Assembly: GCF_014764405.1 (NCBI RefSeq) | Contig: NZ_CP061725.1 | Span: 3,348,001 to 3,412,000, forward strand | Length of the DNA stretch: 64,000 nucleotides | Reading direction: 5' to 3' | From: Micromonospora craniellae | GTDB lineage: Bacteria > Actinomycetota > Actinomycetes > Mycobacteriales > Micromonosporaceae | Part shown: one piece after another, positions 9,261 through 18,169 of the stretch | Layout: each line of letters starts with the position of its first letter | Position numbering within the stretch: position 1 is the first letter of the stretch | Position numbers and translations under genes: made by a program | The notes under the pieces: model-generated | What the model was told of the DNA's origin: nothing | The model's input: the letters and a program-made list of their open reading frames with translations, nothing else | The model's database searches: none

Positions 9261-12200
9261 ATGAGTTCCGCGCCGCACGACGATCAGCATCATCCGACGG
9301 AACAAGCAGGAGGCGGTCGCGTCTATGACCGGCATAGGCACGGTGTCCACAATCTTCAGCGAGCGGAAGTGATCGCGGACCCTTACCGCTACATTCAGCA
9401 GCTCCAAGAACTGGGCCCAGTGTTCTACGACGAAACCAGTCGGGTCTGGGTCTGCACTGGCTACGAAGAGTCGGTGAAGGTGCTCACCCGTCACGCCACG
9501 TTCTCGTCCGCCAGACTAATTGGCTCCGAGGAGTTGCAGAGCAGAGGGCTGGGGGAAGCCGCTGACGTCGTAGGGATGCTGCAGAAGCAACTCCTCTTCA
9601 AGGACCCGCCTGCTCATACCACGGTCCGCGAAGCTCTCCGGGAGCACTTCTCCGGCCCCCGTGTCCGCGCCTGGGGCCACGTCATGCAGGACATCGTTCG
9701 CCGGGCACTGTCAGGTCTACCAGCACACGGAAACGCGGACATCATCGCCGACTTCGCCGCCAACCTCTCCACGCCGCTCATCGCCGCCCTGCTGGGGATG
9801 GAGGGGCGGGAGAGCGAGATATCCAGGTGGGCGGACGCTTACGAGACCCTCCTCGGCAGCGTCTCCGCCCTGCCTGACGTACGCGACAAGACAGTCATAC
9901 CGGTGCTCGCCGACGCACTGGCAGCCCTGCAGGCGGCCGGCCGTGACCGGCTGGACGGCGAGCAGGAGGACCTCCTCAGTGCGCTGGTCCGAGCAGGGCG
10001 TCCGCACGAACTCGATAAGTCTGGTGTCGATGAGCTCCTGTACGAGGTCGCGGCGAACTGTGTCGTCCTGGCCGGTGGCGGCTACCAGACGTTGACCCAT
10101 CTGGTATCGACCGGGTTGCGCCTGTTCGACCGATACCCCGAACAACAACGGCTCCTCCGCGAGGTCCCCGATCTCATCGACTCGGCCGTGAACGAGATAT
10201 TGAGGTTGGACGGCTCAAGCCAGTACCTCGCACGGCGCGTCACCGAGACGACACTCCTCGGCGGTCACGAGATCGCGGCCGGACAGAGTGTTCTCGTCCA
10301 TCTCGGAGCAGCGAACGTGGATCCACGGAAGTTCACGGATCCACTGTCTTTCGACATCCAACGCAGGGAGGCCCGACACTTGGGCTTCGGTCTCGGTCGC
10401 CACTACTGCATCGGGGCACCGTATGCCGAGCGTCTCGCCGGGATAGCGATTCTCCAGTTCCTGGAGAAGTATCCTGATTACAGCTTTGACGATGATCCTG
10501 AGGCCTTGCGTTGGGGCCCCCACCCCAACACCCGCTGTCTGGCGACGGCGCCGATCCGACTCGGCCGGCATGAGGGCCAGCCTGCGGATTCTGCTCCTGC
10601 TTCTCGCACAGACGGTCTTGCGGACCGACCGCGGAGCGGAGCCGCGGAGGCCTCAGCCACCCTGCGTTGGAGCGGCACCGTCCGAGGTCAAGCCGACCAC
10701 GATCCCTGGCACGTGAAATTCTCTGCACAGGCGACGCTGCAGCCGGACAGCATCGCGGTGGAAGCCGAGACCGAAGCTCTCACCTATCGCGAGCTGGACC
10801 GTCGAAGCAACACACTCGCCTATCAGTTGCGTAGCTTCGGCGTGCAGCCGGAAACAGTCGTTGCCATCGTGATGGAACGGGGGACGGACTTCGTCTGTGC
10901 CGTGCTCGCCGTCGCGAAGGCGGGTGGCGCCTTCGTCCTGGCCGACGTCACCTGCCCCCGAGACCGACTTGCCGGAATGCTGGACGAGTCGAAAGCATCC
11001 CTGGTGTTGACCGACGCCGCATCGTTCGTCGAGTTTCAAGCCTTCTCGCTACGCACGCCTACGGTAGTCGTCTCGACCTCACCGGACCACGAGTCGGCGC
11101 CGGTCACCGGAGTCAACGTAGGAAACACCGCCTATGTCGTCTTCACGAGCGGATCGACTGGCCGGCCGAAGGCGATCGCCATCAGCCACGAGGGTGTGTC
11201 GAACCTGTACGAAGGACTGAACGACATCTTTCGGCTTGGCCCCACCGACCGGGTGCTGCAGTTCCTGTCGCCGAACTTCGACGGGTGCATCTCAGACATC
11301 GCCCTGACCCTCCTGTCAGGAGCGACCCTCGTGTTCGCAGACAGCGCGAAGCTACAGGTGGGCCCACCGTTGGCCAGGACGCTGAAGCGCCGAAGGATCA
11401 CCTCCGTCATCATGACGCCGTCGGTGTGGTCGGGCCTGCCGTACACCGACCTTCCGGACCTCAGGATCGCAGCTGCGGCCGGCGAACGACTAGCCTCACC
11501 CATCGTTCGAAAATGGCGTGGCCAGCGTCGGCGATTCCTGAACATCTACGGTCCGGCGGAAGCGGCGGCGCTGACCGCGTGGCATGAGTGCGGCGACAGT
11601 GACGATAGGCCGCCCATTGGCCGGCCGGCGACGAACAGACGGGTATACGTGCTCGACGGCGACCGTCCCGTGCCCGTCGGGGTAGAGGGAGAGCTGTGTG
11701 TCGGTGGCATCGGCTTGGGTCGTTATCTCAATCGCCCTGACCTAATGGAGGAGCGGTTCAGAGCGGACCACTTCGTTGACAGGCCTGGCCAGCTCATCTA
11801 TCGCACGGGCGATCGTTGCCGGTGGCGACCGGACGGAACCTTGGAGTTCATTGGACGAGCCGACCGGCAGGTGAAGATCCGAGGTCACCGAATCGAGCTG
11901 AACGAGGTGGAGAACGTCATCGCCGAGTTCGCACAGATCGCCGCCTGCACCGTCTATGAGGCAGACGGGCAGTTGAAAGCCAATGTCGTGGTCACCGAAG
12001 GGACCCTCGACGAGGAGGGGCTTCGGCGATTTCTTTCGCCGCGGTTGTATCCTCCGATGATTCCGTCCGTGTTCCAGCAGGTCGAAGACAGCGGGCGCAC
12101 GATCAACGGCAAGGCCGACTGGCAGATCCCTCAGGCCAGCGGCCTGAAGGTTCGCTCCACCAGTAGCGCTCCGGGCACCCTGACGTGGCAGTCAGCGGAG

Positions 12201-12506
12201 CAACCCGACGGCGCGGACACGGCGTGGAACCAGGCCCGTGTGACCTGGGCCGTGGCCCAGTTGTTCGCCCAGTGCCTGCGGCTGCCGCTCCACCGGGTCA
12301 AGAGCCATTCCGACTTCCACTCACTCGGCGGGGACTCACTCTCCACCGCTGAGCTCTTCAACCTGATCAATGGGAGGTTCGGGATCTCAATCGAGTTCGA
12401 GTCCCTATTAGACAACTGCACGCCGGAAGTTCTGACTGTGGAAATCATCCAACAGATGCCGCCACAGCGCTCCGCCGCGCCACCCTCGACGCGGGTCGCC
12501 GCATGA
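9261..12506 (+). CDS. Cytochrome P450-adenylation-carrier protein fusion
   Basis: A single 1,081-residue polypeptide. Residues about 30-450 are a cytochrome P450: ExxR in NEILRLD, and haem loop FGLGRHYCIG with Cys383. The I-helix reads AGGGYQT (271-277), with Gln where P450s usually have an acid before the Thr. Residues about 490-960 are an NRPS adenylation domain (FTSGSTGRPK, YRTGD, RGHRIE and a final NGKAD lysine). My alignment of its pocket reads roughly D-G-S-M-A-A-I-A-L-K, which I cannot assign. Residues about 990-1060 are a peptidyl carrier with LGGDSL, phosphopantetheine Ser1026. The expected role is to load an amino acid on its own carrier and hydroxylate it there. This job is normally split between two proteins, as in NovH/NovI and NikP1/NikQ. 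ATG 9261 follows GGAAGGAGG, and the stop overlaps the hydrolase start (ATGA). Confidence 0.9.
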   Translation: MSSAPHDDQHHPTEQAGGGRVYDRHRHGVHNLQRAEVIADPYRYIQQLQELGPVFYDETSRVWVCTGYEESVKVLTRHATFSSARLIGSEELQSRGLGEAADVVGMLQKQLLFKDPPAHTTVREALREHFSGPRVRAWGHVMQDIVRRALSGLPAHGNADIIADFAANLSTPLIAALLGMEGRESEISRWADAYETLLGSVSALPDVRDKTVIPVLADALAALQAAGRDRLDGEQEDLLSALVRAGRPHELDKSGVDELLYEVAANCVVLAGGGYQTLTHLVSTGLRLFDRYPEQQRLLREVPDLIDSAVNEILRLDGSSQYLARRVTETTLLGGHEIAAGQSVLVHLGAANVDPRKFTDPLSFDIQRREARHLGFGLGRHYCIGAPYAERLAGIAILQFLEKYPDYSFDDDPEALRWGPHPNTRCLATAPIRLGRHEGQPADSAPASRTDGLADRPRSGAAEASATLRWSGTVRGQADHDPWHVKFSAQATLQPDSIAVEAETEALTYRELDRRSNTLAYQLRSFGVQPETVVAIVMERGTDFVCAVLAVAKAGGAFVLADVTCPRDRLAGMLDESKASLVLTDAASFVEFQAFSLRTPTVVVSTSPDHESAPVTGVNVGNTAYVVFTSGSTGRPKAIAISHEGVSNLYEGLNDIFRLGPTDRVLQFLSPNFDGCISDIALTLLSGATLVFADSAKLQVGPPLARTLKRRRITSVIMTPSVWSGLPYTDLPDLRIAAAAGERLASPIVRKWRGQRRRFLNIYGPAEAAALTAWHECGDSDDRPPIGRPATNRRVYVLDGDRPVPVGVEGELCVGGIGLGRYLNRPDLMEERFRADHFVDRPGQLIYRTGDRCRWRPDGTLEFIGRADRQVKIRGHRIELNEVENVIAEFAQIAACTVYEADGQLKANVVVTEGTLDEEGLRRFLSPRLYPPMIPSVFQQVEDSGRTINGKADWQIPQASGLKVRSTSSAPGTLTWQSAEQPDGADTAWNQARVTWAVAQLFAQCLRLPLHRVKSHSDFHSLGGDSLSTAELFNLINGRFGISIEFESLLDNCTPEVLTVEIIQQMPPQRSAAPPSTRVAA

Positions 12507-13342
12507 GCGGCGAGCGGGGCCCGGACACACCTCAGCTTCGGGTGAAGGTCGGGGGCCCGGCCGATGCCACCGAGGGCAGCGTGCTGTACGTGCACGGCAC
12601 ACTGGACTCGTCGGCGAGCTTTAGCCGGGGCTCACGCAGATACCTTCCCCAGTGGCGCTCACTCGCGTACGACCGTCGTGGGTGGGGCCACTCGCGCCAG
12701 CCCGGGCACGCCACGTGTGGACTGGGTAGGCATGTGGCCGACCTGCAGGACATCCTGGCCAGGCACCAGCCCGACATCGTCGTCGGTCACAGCTACGGTG
12801 GCCTGGTCGCGCTCAATGCTCTCGGGCAGTCGCCAGCGCTGGCCGGTGCGCTCGTGGTTTACGAGCCACCGATCCGCTGGCTCCCGTGGTGGCCTGACCT
12901 GGCGCCCTGGGAAGCGCTCGTCCGAGAGACGGGCGCCGAGGACCCGACCGAAGCCGTCAGGGCACTGCGTGCCGCAGTGCTGGGGCGAGAGGTCACGAAG
13001 GGTACCGGCCGACCAGACGCTGACCTCGAGGACGGCCGGGCACTACTAGCCGAGATGTCCGACGCTGAACTCAACACCGTGGGATTCGAGCCGCTCACTT
13101 TCGGTGTACCGACTGTTGCAGCGGCCGGCGTGGACTCGCTGGAGCACGATCGCCGCACAACTCGTGGCCTAGCCGAACTCGTCCTGCGTGGCGTGTATGT
13201 CGAGCTTCCACGTACGGCGCACATCGCACACATCACGGATCCAGAGGCGTTCTTTGGTCTCGTACGACGCGCAAAGGAACTGCGGCGCCAGGCGGAGCCT
13301 GCGGGATCTGATCACCACCTGACGTTGTCAGACCAGACGTGA
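12503..13342 (+). CDS. Alpha/beta hydrolase, probable carrier-releasing thioesterase
   Basis: The protein is 279 residues with an alpha/beta hydrolase fold. The nucleophile elbow is GHSYGG, an oxyanion region HGTLD lies near the N-terminus, and a C-terminal histidine sits in PRTAHIAHI. The start overlaps the P450-A-T stop by ATGA, so the two are probably translationally coupled. By analogy with NikP2 in nikkomycin biosynthesis, which releases a beta-hydroxy amino acid from NikP1, it is likely to hydrolyse the oxidised aminoacyl thioester. This role is inferred from context. The fold alone would also fit an esterase or epoxide hydrolase. Confidence 0.75.
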   Translation: MSGERGPDTPQLRVKVGGPADATEGSVLYVHGTLDSSASFSRGSRRYLPQWRSLAYDRRGWGHSRQPGHATCGLGRHVADLQDILARHQPDIVVGHSYGGLVALNALGQSPALAGALVVYEPPIRWLPWWPDLAPWEALVRETGAEDPTEAVRALRAAVLGREVTKGTGRPDADLEDGRALLAEMSDAELNTVGFEPLTFGVPTVAAAGVDSLEHDRRTTRGLAELVLRGVYVELPRTAHIAHITDPEAFFGLVRRAKELRRQAEPAGSDHHLTLSDQT

Positions 13343-13365
13343 CACGTGCACATAGGGAGCCTGCA

Positions 13366-14418
13366 GTGACCTTCGATCTTGCCGCACAGTACCTGCCTGG
13401 GATGTCGATCAGTGACTTCGAGCGGAGCTTTCGGGCCCGCTTTCCGCACATGGCATCGACGCTCTGGCTGAGTCGTCCGGGACGAAACGAAGTGCTGGGG
13501 CCGATGTTCGCGGAGCCAAACGAGTTCGAGTCCGACAGCACCGGCCGCGGAGACTCCTACCGCCAGGCTCACCAGCAGAGCATGGTGAAGGCGGTTGGAG
13601 TCGCGCAGCTTCTGGAGCTGGCGTCCGGCGAGTCGAGTGCCGCCGGGCTGCCGCCGGATTACCTTCTGCTGGACGTCCTTGGTGGTGACGGAACCGTCGC
13701 CCGGGCGGCGAGTCAGCTGCCGAACTGGTCCAGCCCTCGCCAGTGGATCCTGACCGGCGATCTATCGGGGCAGATGATCCGACAAGCTCTGGCGTACGAG
13801 CTCCCGGCGGTTCGACTCGCTGCGCAGTTCCTCCTGTGCCGCGACGAGACGTTCGGGGGCGTGCTCTTCGCCTACGGATCCCACCACATACCTGTGCATC
13901 AGCGAATTGCCTCCTACGCGGACGCCTTCCGCGTACTCCGGCCAGGCGGGCGTCTGGTCGTCCATGACTTCGAGATCGGCGCACCGACTGCGAACTGGTT
14001 CGAGACCGTAGTAGACACCTATTCGCCGAACGGACACAAGTACACGCACTTCAGCCGCGCCGAACTCGAGGCGGGGATGGCGGCGGCCGGATTTGCGGAC
14101 ATCGCGGTCAAGCCGATCTACGACCCGATCGTCGTGCATGCACGCGACGCTCACGACGCGCGACTGGGCATATTGAACTATCTCTCAGATTCCTACGGCC
14201 TGACCTGCGACGAGCAGGACGCCGGCTCTACCGTGGACTGGGTCGAGGACCAAGTGGCCAAGTGCATACAGTACGGGTCATATGGTCTGGAGCAGTTCGG
14301 CTCGATCGTGTCCTCGCCCGTGCGTGACAGCGGGACTCTGTCCGTGTTTGAGACAGCAGACGGCTGGGTTGGCGAGTTTCCCCGCACCGCCCTTGTTGGG
14401 GTCGGACGTAAGGATTGA
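13366..14418 (+). CDS. Class I SAM-dependent methyltransferase
   Basis: The protein is 350 residues. Its Rossmann core has motif I LDVLGGDGTVARA, a following D-rich strand (LTGDLSGQM) and a post-core RVLRPGGRLVVHDFE segment typical of type-11/type-12 methyltransferases. I chose GTG 13366, with AGGGAG about 6 bases upstream. An earlier GTG at 13339 overlaps the hydrolase stop but has no ribosome site. It is the second methyltransferase in the cluster and is not closely similar to the first, so two different methylations are likely. The substrate cannot be read from sequence. Confidence 0.75.
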   Translation: MTFDLAAQYLPGMSISDFERSFRARFPHMASTLWLSRPGRNEVLGPMFAEPNEFESDSTGRGDSYRQAHQQSMVKAVGVAQLLELASGESSAAGLPPDYLLLDVLGGDGTVARAASQLPNWSSPRQWILTGDLSGQMIRQALAYELPAVRLAAQFLLCRDETFGGVLFAYGSHHIPVHQRIASYADAFRVLRPGGRLVVHDFEIGAPTANWFETVVDTYSPNGHKYTHFSRAELEAGMAAAGFADIAVKPIYDPIVVHARDAHDARLGILNYLSDSYGLTCDEQDAGSTVDWVEDQVAKCIQYGSYGLEQFGSIVSSPVRDSGTLSVFETADGWVGEFPRTALVGVGRKD

Positions 14419-14512
14419 TCTCGAGCGACCTCGCAGCCCTCCGGTTCTTGCGCTGTCGGGCTGCGTACGGAACAACAACAACTTCCCCAGATCGTCGAAC
14501 CGGGAGGCCGTG

Positions 14513-14962
14513 ATGACTGAGCCTGAGATTTCGAGCCCCATCAGGAAAGACGGCAAGCAGCTGGTCTTCAGCCCATCGCGGTATGAGCCACAGATGGGTT
14601 ACTCACGGGGCATCCGCGTCGGCAACCAGATATTCGTCGCCGGCACCACCGCTATCGACGCGAATGGAAAAGCGTGCGCCGAGGATGTGGGTGCGCAAAC
14701 CGACTACGTCATCAGGAAGATCCAGGCCACGCTCCGCCAGTTGGGAGGAGAACTGCACCACGTCGTCAGTACTGTGACGCACCTGACGGACCTCAGCTAC
14801 TTCGACGACTACGCACGAATGTTCCAGAAGTACTTCGGGGACATCACGCCCGTGAACACCACAGTCCAGGCGCCGCTTCTCCGACCGGACCTCCTTGTCG
14901 AGATCACTGCGACCGCAGTTCTCGTCCAGTCGAGCGATTTCACGAGCTCGAGCACCAGCTAG
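14513..14962 (+). CDS. Rid (YjgF/YER057c/UK114) family protein lacking the catalytic arginine
   Basis: The protein is 149 residues with the chorismate-mutase-like Rid fold: YSRGIRVGNQIFVAGTT near the N-terminus and LVEITATAV at the end. True RidA imine deaminases have an Arg in the P-x-R segment before the last strand. Here that position is Asn115 (TPVNTTVQ). It is therefore unlikely to be an ordinary enamine/imine deaminase. Several biosynthetic clusters use divergent Rid proteins as condensation or hydrolysis catalysts. ATG 14513 has GGGAGG just upstream. It lies between the methyltransferase and the amidotransferase on the same strand. Confidence 0.82.
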   Translation: MTEPEISSPIRKDGKQLVFSPSRYEPQMGYSRGIRVGNQIFVAGTTAIDANGKACAEDVGAQTDYVIRKIQATLRQLGGELHHVVSTVTHLTDLSYFDDYARMFQKYFGDITPVNTTVQAPLLRPDLLVEITATAVLVQSSDFTSSSTS

Positions 14963-15102
14963 CGTCGCGGTACCGGAAACGATATCTGTAGCGACCCCTC
15001 GGACCTGCCGCGAGGCTGCCCGGTGGGTGATCCGGAGCAAAATGCCGGTCGGTGTGCCGGAGCTGGCGCCCGATCTCGAGCTTGCGAATGAGAGGTAACA
15101 AG

Positions 15103-16632
15103 GTGTGTGGGATCGCCGTCGTGGTCGATCGCGAGTTGGTGCCGCAGAACGATGACCGTGCCACGGCTCGGGACAACGAGCTGACCCGTATGTTGGAGAT
15201 GATCCGGCATCGTGGGGACGCAGATCATTTCGGGGAGCGGGGTTCCGGAGCTGGCTTCTCGATGGGGACTAACCGGTTGGCCATCGTCGACCGCACGCAT
15301 GCGGCCCAGCCTTTGTCCGACGAGGCGGGACAGGTCTGGCTGGTGTTCAGCGGCGAATTGTACGGCTTCCGAGACATCCGACAGGAGCTGGAGCAGCTCG
15401 GCCACACCTTTCGCACGGACTCCGACACCGAGGTAGTACTTCGCTCCTACCTCGAGTGGGGAATTCCGTTCCTGCGGAAACTGAACGGCATGTTCGCGTT
15501 CGTCATCTGCGACAGCAGGGACGGATCGTTCCTCGCGGTGCGGGACCACGTCGGCATCAAACCACTGTACTATCAGCTTCAGGACGGGGTCTACCGGTTC
15601 GCGTCGGAGCAGAAATGTCTGCTCAATCATCCTGCGCTCATTCGCCCGGTTCCACCCGGGACTTATGTCCAGAACGGCGAAGAGGTTCGCTACTTCGAGC
15701 TGGACGAGCCGCAGGTATCGACCACGAGCTCCGCGGCTTCCCGCCGGTACCGGGAGCTCTTCGAGGCTGCGGTTCGTAAGCAGGTCGACACTGACCTTCC
15801 GCTTGCCGTACCGTTCAGCGGCGGCATCGACAGCGCGGCGGTCCTGCAAGCGGCGCGGAGGTACCACCACGACGTCACCGCCTTCACTGTCGGCTTCGAG
15901 GGAGCCGCGGACGTGGAGGTCGCGAGACGCTACTGCGAAGACTTCGGTGTCAAGCAACACATTGTCTACTTGAAACCCTCGGATCTCATCGACATCATTC
16001 CCCGGATAGTTCACGGAGCTGAGTTGTTCGAGGTCGTCGACATTATCGACGCCTGCACGCAGTTCCTTGTCTATCAGGCCGTCAGGAGACGCGGGATCAA
16101 GGTCGCGATCTGTGGGGACGGAGCTGACGAGGTGTTGGCCGGGTATGACCTGTTCAAGACGCATGCGGATCCGGTCGGATTGATGAAGTACCGGGTGGGG
16201 AACCTCCACCGCACCGATCTGCAACGGGTGGACCGGTCGAGCATGTTGAACTCGGTCGAGGCGCGTGTGCCGTTCCTGGACCGCCATCTTCTCGAGTTCG
16301 CCTATTCTCTGCCGATGGATCTGAAGATCCGTGATGGCGTCGAGAAGTGGGTTCTTCGGGAGGCTATGCGCGACCGGCTGCCCGCCTACATCGTTGACCG
16401 GCCCAAGATCCGCATGCCAGACGGCAGTGGCATCAAGAACGTCGTCATCGATCACGCCCGTCAGCATGTTGACGTGGACGACCGGGTCGCTCGCGGGCTC
16501 GGCATCACCAGCACGGAAGGTGCCTATTTTCTCGACATCTTCCTGAAGGCGGGCTTCCCGCCGCCGACCGAACGGTTCAAGCGGCCCGTGGACGACTACG
16601 CACCGAACGGTTACTTCGAATTCATTTCCTAG
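15103..16632 (+). CDS. Asparagine-synthetase-like glutamine amidotransferase
   Basis: The protein is 509 residues. I chose GTG 15103 because it places Cys at position 2 (M-C-G-I-A), the N-terminal nucleophile of class II glutaminases. The ATG at 15088 would bury it. AGAGG lies about 8 bases upstream. The glutaminase domain has RLAIVD and RDHVGIKPLYY. The synthetase domain has the PP-loop PFSGGIDS near residue 238 and CGDGADEVLAGYD. One oddity is that the usual NGE oxyanion segment (VNGEIYN in E. coli AsnB) is SGE here (FSGELYG). Family members amidate carboxylates with glutamine-derived ammonia and ATP. In this cluster the target is probably an intermediate, not free aspartate. The intact Cys argues against a beta-lactam-synthetase role. 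Confidence 0.88.
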   Translation: MCGIAVVVDRELVPQNDDRATARDNELTRMLEMIRHRGDADHFGERGSGAGFSMGTNRLAIVDRTHAAQPLSDEAGQVWLVFSGELYGFRDIRQELEQLGHTFRTDSDTEVVLRSYLEWGIPFLRKLNGMFAFVICDSRDGSFLAVRDHVGIKPLYYQLQDGVYRFASEQKCLLNHPALIRPVPPGTYVQNGEEVRYFELDEPQVSTTSSAASRRYRELFEAAVRKQVDTDLPLAVPFSGGIDSAAVLQAARRYHHDVTAFTVGFEGAADVEVARRYCEDFGVKQHIVYLKPSDLIDIIPRIVHGAELFEVVDIIDACTQFLVYQAVRRRGIKVAICGDGADEVLAGYDLFKTHADPVGLMKYRVGNLHRTDLQRVDRSSMLNSVEARVPFLDRHLLEFAYSLPMDLKIRDGVEKWVLREAMRDRLPAYIVDRPKIRMPDGSGIKNVVIDHARQHVDVDDRVARGLGITSTEGAYFLDIFLKAGFPPPTERFKRPVDDYAPNGYFEFIS

Positions 16633-16713
16633 TAGGCCGTTGCGTCAGTGGCCGGGCCCTGCAGCTGGGATGCGTCGAAGCTGTGCACAGTGTCTTCTTG
16701 GAGGAGTTCTCAG

Positions 16714-17943
16714 ATGTCATACCTGGACCCCGCGATCGCGGTCATAGATCCGGTTGCAGCGGCCGGACCTTACGGCCGGGAAGGCACCGCCATCGGCTTC
16801 AGAGTGATCTGTGTCCTGACGCAGGAATACCGCACCCCGTACGTGACGCAGACGTTCGATCCGGCGGACTTCAGCGAGGTCTACCAACACTCCTGTATTG
16901 ACGAGACGGTGGCCTTTCTGAAAAGCCGCAGTGTCGTCGCGGTTGTGCCGGGAGCTCCGCCGTCTCTCAAGATCGTAGACGTGTTGGCTGAGTCGCTGGG
17001 GCTCATTGGCAATCCGACCGAGAGTCTGGAGGCACGAAGGAACAAGCGCGTGATGAAGGAGTACTGGACACGGCACGAGGTCCCGTGTGCTGCGTTCCAC
17101 GAGTCAGGCGATCTGGAGTCCGTCATCTCCTGGGCTGACGGGCGCGGCTATCCGGTGGTCCTCAAGCCAAATGCCTCGGTCGGAGGCGTTCACGTCTTCG
17201 TGTGTGCGAACCGGCAGGAGGTCGTCGATGCCTTCAACGTGATCGTGAGTCGGGCAGACCCCTACCACCAGCAGTTTTCGACGGTGCTGGCCGAAGAATA
17301 CCTTGACGGCGACGAGTATTTCATGGATCTAGCGCATACCGGCGGCGGCGAGGCCATGCCGGTCGCCTTCGCCAAGTACGAAAAGATCCAGCGAAATGGA
17401 AACGCGAGCATCTATAAGAACATGTTTTCACTTCCGTTAGACGATCCGATAGCCCTAGCGGCTCTGCCTTACGTGCGGTCGGTCAACGACGCGCTCGGAG
17501 TGCGTTACGGCATCAACGACACTGAGTTCAAGATGACGTCACGTGGCCCGCGGGTCGTTGAGGTCAACAACCGCCTTCCGGGTGCCAGCGTTCCGTTGAT
17601 GATCCAGAGGTGCTCAGGCCTCAACGTCTTCCAGGAGAACATCAGGATCTTCGTCGATGGACGCCGCACCTCCGGGGACTATCACTTTGAGCGCCACTAC
17701 AACATCTGCTGCCTGATCAACGACCAGCCTGGTGTGGTCCAGGGCTATGCCGGGCTCGACGAGGTCAGGGAACTCCTCTCGTACGACGGCGAGAGGATGA
17801 TCGCTCCGCAGGGCGTCCACTGGCCGGTCACCCGAGACCTGGACGGCTGCTGGGGGTTGATCCGCCTCGTACACGAGGACCGTGAGCAGTTGTCCCGCGA
17901 CGCGGAGGCTGTGCACGCCATGATGCGACTCTTGGTTGCCTAG
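16714..17943 (+). CDS. ATP-grasp carboxylate-amine ligase
   Basis: The protein is 409 residues. An N-terminal pre-ATP-grasp domain is followed by the ATP-grasp core: GYPVVLKPNASVGGVHVF (glycine-rich lid and Lys), AEEYLDGDEYFMD, and metal ligands near EVNNRLPG. This is the layout of BacD-, NikS- and DdaF-like ligases that join a carboxylate to an amine through an acyl phosphate. ATG 16714 has a strong GGAGGAG site; the frame is open further upstream but without a ribosome site. It is the last gene of the rightward cluster. It is therefore a good candidate for the final amide-forming step. Confidence 0.88.
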   Translation: MSYLDPAIAVIDPVAAAGPYGREGTAIGFRVICVLTQEYRTPYVTQTFDPADFSEVYQHSCIDETVAFLKSRSVVAVVPGAPPSLKIVDVLAESLGLIGNPTESLEARRNKRVMKEYWTRHEVPCAAFHESGDLESVISWADGRGYPVVLKPNASVGGVHVFVCANRQEVVDAFNVIVSRADPYHQQFSTVLAEEYLDGDEYFMDLAHTGGGEAMPVAFAKYEKIQRNGNASIYKNMFSLPLDDPIALAALPYVRSVNDALGVRYGINDTEFKMTSRGPRVVEVNNRLPGASVPLMIQRCSGLNVFQENIRIFVDGRRTSGDYHFERHYNICCLINDQPGVVQGYAGLDEVRELLSYDGERMIAPQGVHWPVTRDLDGCWGLIRLVHEDREQLSRDAEAVHAMMRLLVA

Positions 17944-18118
17944 TACTCCAGCCGCATCTGGTGGATTCGGAGTCTTCGCTGGTAGCGGGCTGTTCTAGCG
18001 CGGTACTGGTGTCGTCGTGATCGTGACCATCGATCGAGGTGGTCGAAGGGGCGGGTGGTGGTGATCAGGTGTGCCAGGAGACGTCGGGCCTCGTCGAGGG
18101 TGAGGAATGAGGCCATCG
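17942..18118 (-). pseudogene. C-terminal remnant of a DDE transposase
   Basis: Reading leftward, the frame encodes SFLTLDEARRLLAHLITTTR and an Arg-rich tail, ending in a stop at 17942-17944 that touches the ATP-grasp stop codon. This tail resembles the C-terminus of actinobacterial DDE transposases. No catalytic core is present, so it is only a scar. Confidence 0.5.
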
Positions 18119-18169
18119 TCAGATCCGGCGTCCCCTTCTCGCTTGTGCGGCGGTGACGGCGCGACAGTC

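Noticed and set aside
14959..16467. 502-codon minus-strand frame opposite the asparagine-synthetase-like gene
   Set aside because: The plus strand encodes a full conserved amidotransferase with all catalytic motifs; the minus frame has none and is a shadow.
15103..16632. Beta-lactam synthetase or carbapenam synthetase
   Set aside because: Those enzymes have lost the N-terminal glutaminase cysteine; here Cys2 and the glutaminase domain are retained, and no other beta-lactam genes are present.
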